This document shows, one piece after another, positions 5,822 to 8,944 of a stretch of 8,944 bases of DNA (position 1 is its first letter; the number at the start of each line of letters is the position of its first letter). Origin of the DNA: JAWVZU01 sp033722075 (GTDB lineage: Bacteria > Pseudomonadota > Gammaproteobacteria > Xanthomonadales > SZUA-38); assembly GCA_033722075.1 (NCBI GenBank), contig JAWVZU010000164.1, positions 1-8,944 on the forward strand, read 5' to 3'. The position numbers and the translations under genes are program-made. The notes beneath the pieces are model-generated. The model had not been told where the DNA came from. It was given only the letters and a program-made list of their open reading frames with translations, and made no database searches.

Positions 5822-8212
5822 TCAGTATATTCCGAGGTGAGTCTCCAGCCAGTTGGCCTGTTCCCAGAGGACATGCAGAATGGATTCCCTGGCCCGGTAG
5901 CCGTGGTCCTCGTAGGGCAGCATCACCAGCCGTGCGGTCCCGCCGAGCCCCTTGACGGCCGAGAACATCCGTCTCGACTGCATGGGATAGGTGCCGGAGT
6001 TCGAGTCTGCGGCGCCATGGATGAACAGGATGGGCTCGTTGACCTTGTCGGCGTGGAAGAACGGCGACATGGTGGCGTACACGCTCTGGCCTTCCCAGAA
6101 ATCGCGCTCTTCGCCTTGGAAGCCGAACGGGGTGAGTGACCGGTTGTAGGCCCCGCTTCGCGCGATGCCCGTGGCGAACAGGTCGCTGTGAGCCAGCAGG
6201 TTGGCCACCATGAACGCGCCATAGGAGTGTCCGGAAATGGCAATCCGATCCGGATCGGCGATACCCCGTTCGACGAGAACGTCGACCGCAGCCCGGGCAC
6301 TGGACACCAGCTGCTTGCGAAAGTTGTCGTTGGGCTCCGCGTCGCCCTCGCCGATCACCGGCATCTTGGGATCATCGAAAACGGCGACGCCCTGGGCCAG
6401 GTGGGGCAGCGGGCCCCAGAAACCGATCCGATTGAACTGGTACGGGGACTCCCGAACCTGGCTGGCCACGTTCGGGTCCTTGTACTCCAGCGGATAGGCC
6501 CACATCAGCACCGGCAACGGACCGTCTTCGGGTTGGTAGTCGGGCGGCAGGTAGAGTGTGCCGGTCAGTTCGATGCCGTCGTCGCGCTGGTAGCGGATCA
6601 GCTCCTTCTTGACGCCCTGGAACTCCGGGAACGGGTGGGGGAAATGGGTTATCCGCCGCTCTTCGTCGGAGCCCGTGGACACGATGAAGAAGTTCGGATT
6701 CTCGGTCGGCGATTCGCGACTGATCAGCAGGCGTCGTGCACCATCATCGAGCACAGCGTACGCCTGCTCATAGTGGGGTGGCTGGGACTGCCAGAGCCGC
6801 TCGGCCTCGCCGGTCTCGAAGTCGTAGCGGTCGATATGCGGGCGGTAGCCCTCGTCCGAGGCGCCGCGGCCGTTGAGAAATACGGTCCCGTCGTCGTTGA
6901 CCTGGATGACCGCCTGGCCGAAGCGGTTATGGGTCCTGACCGGGCTGCCCGGATCGTTGTACTCGTCGTTGTAGGAGCGGTCCTGGAAGACCACCGGTTC
7001 GGATGAGCCGTCGGGAGAGAACTTCCATACCCGATAGCGCCGATCCGAGTAGCGCCACTCACCCGCCAGCGCGGTTTCAGCCGTTCCCCAGCTCAGCCCG
7101 GCGCTGCGGAGTTCGAAGCGAAACAGGACTTCGGGATCGCTCTTGAAGGGGTGGGCCCACTGGTAAGCGATGTCGTGGTGTTCCACGTCCGCCTTGATGT
7201 CCCCGCCGTCCTGGGCCTCCACCCAGGTGAGGGTGGCCGGCAGGTCGGACCGCCAGTCGATGTCCCGTCGGCCCACGCGCGCGGAGTCGAAGGCCGGGGG
7301 CACGTCCTCGGCCAGGGGCAGGCTGGCGACCGTGGTCACGACCTTGCCCTTGCTGTTCCAGACTTCTGAGTGCAGTGGAAAGCGATAGTAGGGGACGATG
7401 TAGGAAAACGGCCGTTGCAACTGTTCGGCCAGAACCAGCCTGCCATCCGGAGACGGCGCAAGAAAGACGTACAAACCGGGCTTGCCAAGCTCGGTCACCT
7501 TGCCGCCAGGGACCCTGATGCGCGCCGGCTGGGAAGTGGCCAGAAATTCGAAGTAGGCCGAATCACGCTCGTCCCTGAGGAGGTCCTGATAGGTCCGCAC
7601 GGCCGCCTTGGTCTCCCCAGTTTCCTGAATCGCCGGCCCCTTCGGCAGCCGCGCATCCGGCTCGAAAATCGTTCCGGCATTCACGGCAAGCTGCGTGAGC
7701 ACGGTCTCTCCATCGCCGTACCAGGTGTAATAACGCTCGAATACCCCGTTGATTGCCCGGTCGGATACGCGCCGGGATTCACCCCTGACCGTATCGTGGA
7801 CCCAGAAATGCAGCCCTTCGCGTTCCTCGATTACGAAGCCCAGGTAGCGGGAGTTGGGAGACCATTCGGCCTCGAAGATCCGCCCCTCCGGGAGTTCGAG
7901 CTCGGACATCGCCCCGCTGTCCAGGTCCACGACCTGGATCTCGCGGTAGGGCGTCTGTCGGCTCGGCGCGAAAGTCGACGGCCGGATTCGCAGCCCGGCC
8001 AGCTTGGCCTCCTCGGCGGCGAGATCCTTGAGCGTGGTCACGTAGGATCGTTGCAGGAATGCCGCCCAACGGTGATCCGGCGAGACGGCGACGTGTGGCG
8101 GAAGCGGCGCGTCCACCAGGTCCTGCATGGCGGGTGACGGCTTCTGATAAGACTCGACCGCGATGGCTGGCAGGGCGAGAAGCATGCCCAACAGGCAATA
8201 GACTGATCTCAC
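5822..8212 (-). CDS. Exported S9D serine peptidase, glutamyl-endopeptidase-like
   Basis: The 796-residue prolyl-oligopeptidase-type hydrolase probably starts at GTG 8210-8212, not at the ATG 27 codons upstream. From the GTG it has a good signal peptide (MRSVYCLLGMLLALPAIA, then VES) and a strong ribosome binding site. The N-terminal half is a beta-propeller-like region; the C-terminal alpha/beta-hydrolase half carries the triad Ser663 in GHSYGAF, Asp736 in HGAADSNSGTYPMQ and His770 in EDHGYRARES. PLPPHVAVSPD and KLAGLRIRPSTFAPSR near the N-terminus, and VIGEGDAEPND, ANLLAHSDLF and ARSGAYNRSLTPFGFQ near the C-terminus, match the plastid glutamyl endopeptidase (S9D) group, whose plant member cleaves after Glu. 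It is probably periplasmic and degrades peptides; Glu preference is inferred from family. It lies upstream of the kinase gene on the same strand and diverges from yqaE. Confidence 0.92.
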   Translation of the reverse strand: MRSVYCLLGMLLALPAIAVESYQKPSPAMQDLVDAPLPPHVAVSPDHRWAAFLQRSYVTTLKDLAAEEAKLAGLRIRPSTFAPSRQTPYREIQVVDLDSGAMSELELPEGRIFEAEWSPNSRYLGFVIEEREGLHFWVHDTVRGESRRVSDRAINGVFERYYTWYGDGETVLTQLAVNAGTIFEPDARLPKGPAIQETGETKAAVRTYQDLLRDERDSAYFEFLATSQPARIRVPGGKVTELGKPGLYVFLAPSPDGRLVLAEQLQRPFSYIVPYYRFPLHSEVWNSKGKVVTTVASLPLAEDVPPAFDSARVGRRDIDWRSDLPATLTWVEAQDGGDIKADVEHHDIAYQWAHPFKSDPEVLFRFELRSAGLSWGTAETALAGEWRYSDRRYRVWKFSPDGSSEPVVFQDRSYNDEYNDPGSPVRTHNRFGQAVIQVNDDGTVFLNGRGASDEGYRPHIDRYDFETGEAERLWQSQPPHYEQAYAVLDDGARRLLISRESPTENPNFFIVSTGSDEERRITHFPHPFPEFQGVKKELIRYQRDDGIELTGTLYLPPDYQPEDGPLPVLMWAYPLEYKDPNVASQVRESPYQFNRIGFWGPLPHLAQGVAVFDDPKMPVIGEGDAEPNDNFRKQLVSSARAAVDVLVERGIADPDRIAISGHSYGAFMVANLLAHSDLFATGIARSGAYNRSLTPFGFQGEERDFWEGQSVYATMSPFFHADKVNEPILFIHGAADSNSGTYPMQSRRMFSAVKGLGGTARLVMLPYEDHGYRARESILHVLWEQANWLETHLGIY

Positions 8213-8218
8213 GACGGG

Positions 8219-8224
8219 CTCCAA
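8219..8224 (-). promoter_or_regulatory. Ribosome binding site that sets the peptidase GTG start
   Basis: On the minus strand it reads TTGGAG, six bases before GTG 8212-8210. Ideal spacing and the signal peptide immediately downstream argue for this start over the longer ATG frame beginning at 8293, whose extra 27 residues would precede and disrupt the signal peptide. Confidence 0.7.
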
Positions 8225-8349
8225 GGTGTTTTCGTAGAGCCCTACCTTAGCCGATCCGGTGCGGTGGGTGGAATGAACCCAAAGCCATGGCACCCCGACT
8301 TAGCGCACGGAAAATCTGCCTGTCCGCATTTGTGATCGAGCCATCGAGC

Positions 8350-8364
8350 ATGCGCTTCGCGCAT
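8350..8364. repeat. Small perfect hairpin in the peptidase/yqaE gap
   Basis: ATGCGC, a TTC loop, then GCGCAT: a 6-bp perfect stem. It lies between the divergent starts of the peptidase and yqaE genes. It has no T-tract and could be an operator or leader structure; it may also be chance in GC-rich DNA. Confidence 0.4.
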
Positions 8365-8390
8365 TCGCACGCCGCCGCCGGATGAACTGG

Positions 8391-8418
8391 CAGTCGTGTT
8401 GCGCCACAATGACGACTG
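8391..8418 (+). promoter_or_regulatory. Leader hairpin directly upstream of the yqaE ribosome binding site
   Basis: CAGTCGT (8391-8397) pairs perfectly with ACGACTG (8412-8418). Inside, GTTG (8398-8401) pairs with CAAT (8407-8410) by three Watson-Crick pairs and one G-U, with one bulged G and a five-base loop CGCCA. The structure ends four bases before AAGG of the ribosome binding site (8423-8426). It could act as an RNA leader element or as an operator; which one cannot be told from sequence. Confidence 0.5.
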
Positions 8419-8437
8419 GCTCAAGGCGAGACTTTCC

Positions 8438-8596
8438 ATGGACCTGATCCGCATTCTGCTCTCGATTCTTCTCCCACCCCTTGGCGTGTTCCTTCAGGTC
8501 GGCATCGGCCCGCAATTCTGGATCAACATCCTGTTGACCCTGTTGGGCTACATCCCCGGAATCGTTCATGCCGTGTGGATCATTGCAAAGCGCTAG
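8438..8596 (+). CDS. yqaE: YqaE/Pmp3 family small membrane protein
   Basis: The 52-residue product MDLIRILLSILLPP... is a typical Pmp3/YqaE (UPF0057) proteolipid with two membrane helices: about 3-20, containing the family motif LLPPLGVFLQ, and about 27-49, containing NILLTLLGYIPGIVHAVW. The family usually has 50-60 residues, so the length is right. I chose ATG 8438 rather than the in-frame GTG at 8396 because AAGGCGAG (8423-8430) lies seven bases upstream and the extra 14 residues (MLRHNDDWLKARLS) are not part of the family and overlap the leader hairpin. Pmp3 proteins in yeast and plants affect membrane potential and salt or cold tolerance; the bacterial role is poorly defined. The DUF488 gene starts 12 bases after the stop, so the two may be cotranscribed. 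Confidence 0.9.
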   Translation: MDLIRILLSILLPPLGVFLQVGIGPQFWINILLTLLGYIPGIVHAVWIIAKR

Positions 8597-8608
8597 GCGA
8601 CCTGGTGC

Positions 8609-8944
8609 ATGAGCATCCGCATCGTCAGGCTGGGTAGTCCACGCGAAACGGACGAGGGGCTGCGGATCGGAACCGTCCGTCGGCCCCCGCGTGGCGTGCC
8701 CAAGTCGGAATACGCCAGTCGCGACCTCTACGATGTCTGGTTCCCAAACCTGGCGCCGTCCGAGGAACTGCTTAAGGAAGCGCGGGCGGCTCAATCGGAC
8801 GGCTGGGACGAGCGATCCTGGAAGGCCTTTCGCCGCCGCTATCTCGCCGAAATGAAAGCTGCCGGACCAAAACGCGACCTGGAGTTACTGGCAGCGTTCT
8901 CGGGCCACGCCAACTTTTCCGTCGGGTGCTACTGCGAAGACGAG
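8609..8944 (+). CDS. DUF488 family protein, 3' end cut off by the window edge
   Basis: The frame from ATG 8609 stays open for 112 codons to the window end. The translation opens MSIRIVRLGSPRETDEG, followed by GLRIGTVRRPPRGVPKSEYA (17-36), YDVWFPNLAPSEEL (41-54), W71-F74 and RYLAEM (77-82), then ANFSVGCYCEDE (101-112), which is the start of the GCYC-E family motif that normally continues with a conserved Cys-His segment. This matches DUF488 (YeaO-like) proteins, whose biochemical function is unknown. The missing C-terminus is probably short, since such proteins are usually about 115-150 residues. It begins 12 bases after the yqaE stop with a weak AGGCGA ribosome binding site overlapping that stop, which suggests an operon. 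Confidence 0.88.
   Translation, partial: MSIRIVRLGSPRETDEGLRIGTVRRPPRGVPKSEYASRDLYDVWFPNLAPSEELLKEARAAQSDGWDERSWKAFRRRYLAEMKAAGPKRDLELLAAFSGHANFSVGCYCEDE

Noticed and set aside
6188..7006. Long + strand open frame (272 codons) inside the peptidase gene
   Set aside because: It is antisense to the peptidase, including its catalytic Ser region, and its translation looks like no known family.
8213..8293. Longer peptidase start at ATG 8291-8293
   Set aside because: It adds 27 residues before a clear signal peptide, while GTG 8210-8212 has an ideal TTGGAG ribosome binding site.

Overview
The window looks like GC-rich bacterial chromosome, probably from a Gammaproteobacterium. Pointers are a signal peptide plus outer-membrane barrel pair, a Hanks-type kinase fused to TolB-like and TPR regions, and an exported S9 peptidase; Wenzhouxiangella- or Woeseia-like lineages carry such sets. 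This placement is an impression from gene content, not a computed result. No rRNA, tRNA, CRISPR array or intact transposase gene was found.

Layout. The left edge cuts into a DUF1684 gene (+). After a gap with a good sigma70-type promoter comes a two-gene + strand operon: a small exported protein with a receiver-like alpha/beta core, then a 298-residue outer-membrane beta-barrel. This operon converges on a minus-strand kinase gene (993 aa: kinase domain, three membrane segments, TolB-like segment, TPRs). Upstream of the kinase, on the same strand, is an exported S9D glutamyl-endopeptidase-like peptidase. Divergent from the peptidase are a YqaE/Pmp3 small membrane protein and a DUF488 gene that runs off the right edge. 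No gene-free stretch exceeds 300 bases.

The main non-coding discovery is the gap between the barrel and kinase genes. It is a 243-bp sequence bounded by perfect terminal inverted repeats and a duplicated CTAG, and it looks like a non-autonomous transposable element (MITE). The two CTAG copies supply the TAG stop codons of both convergent genes. Removing the element in silico leaves the two genes overlapping tail to tail through one CTAG. Further structure includes two related stem-loops between peptidase and kinase that share a loop heptamer, and a strong hairpin just upstream of the yqaE ribosome binding site.

Functionally, the barrel and its small periplasmic partner probably work together at the envelope. 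The kinase may sense an envelope signal through a periplasmic TolB/TPR region, and the peptidase probably degrades peptides in the periplasm. No functional link between the two strands is evident from sequence alone.
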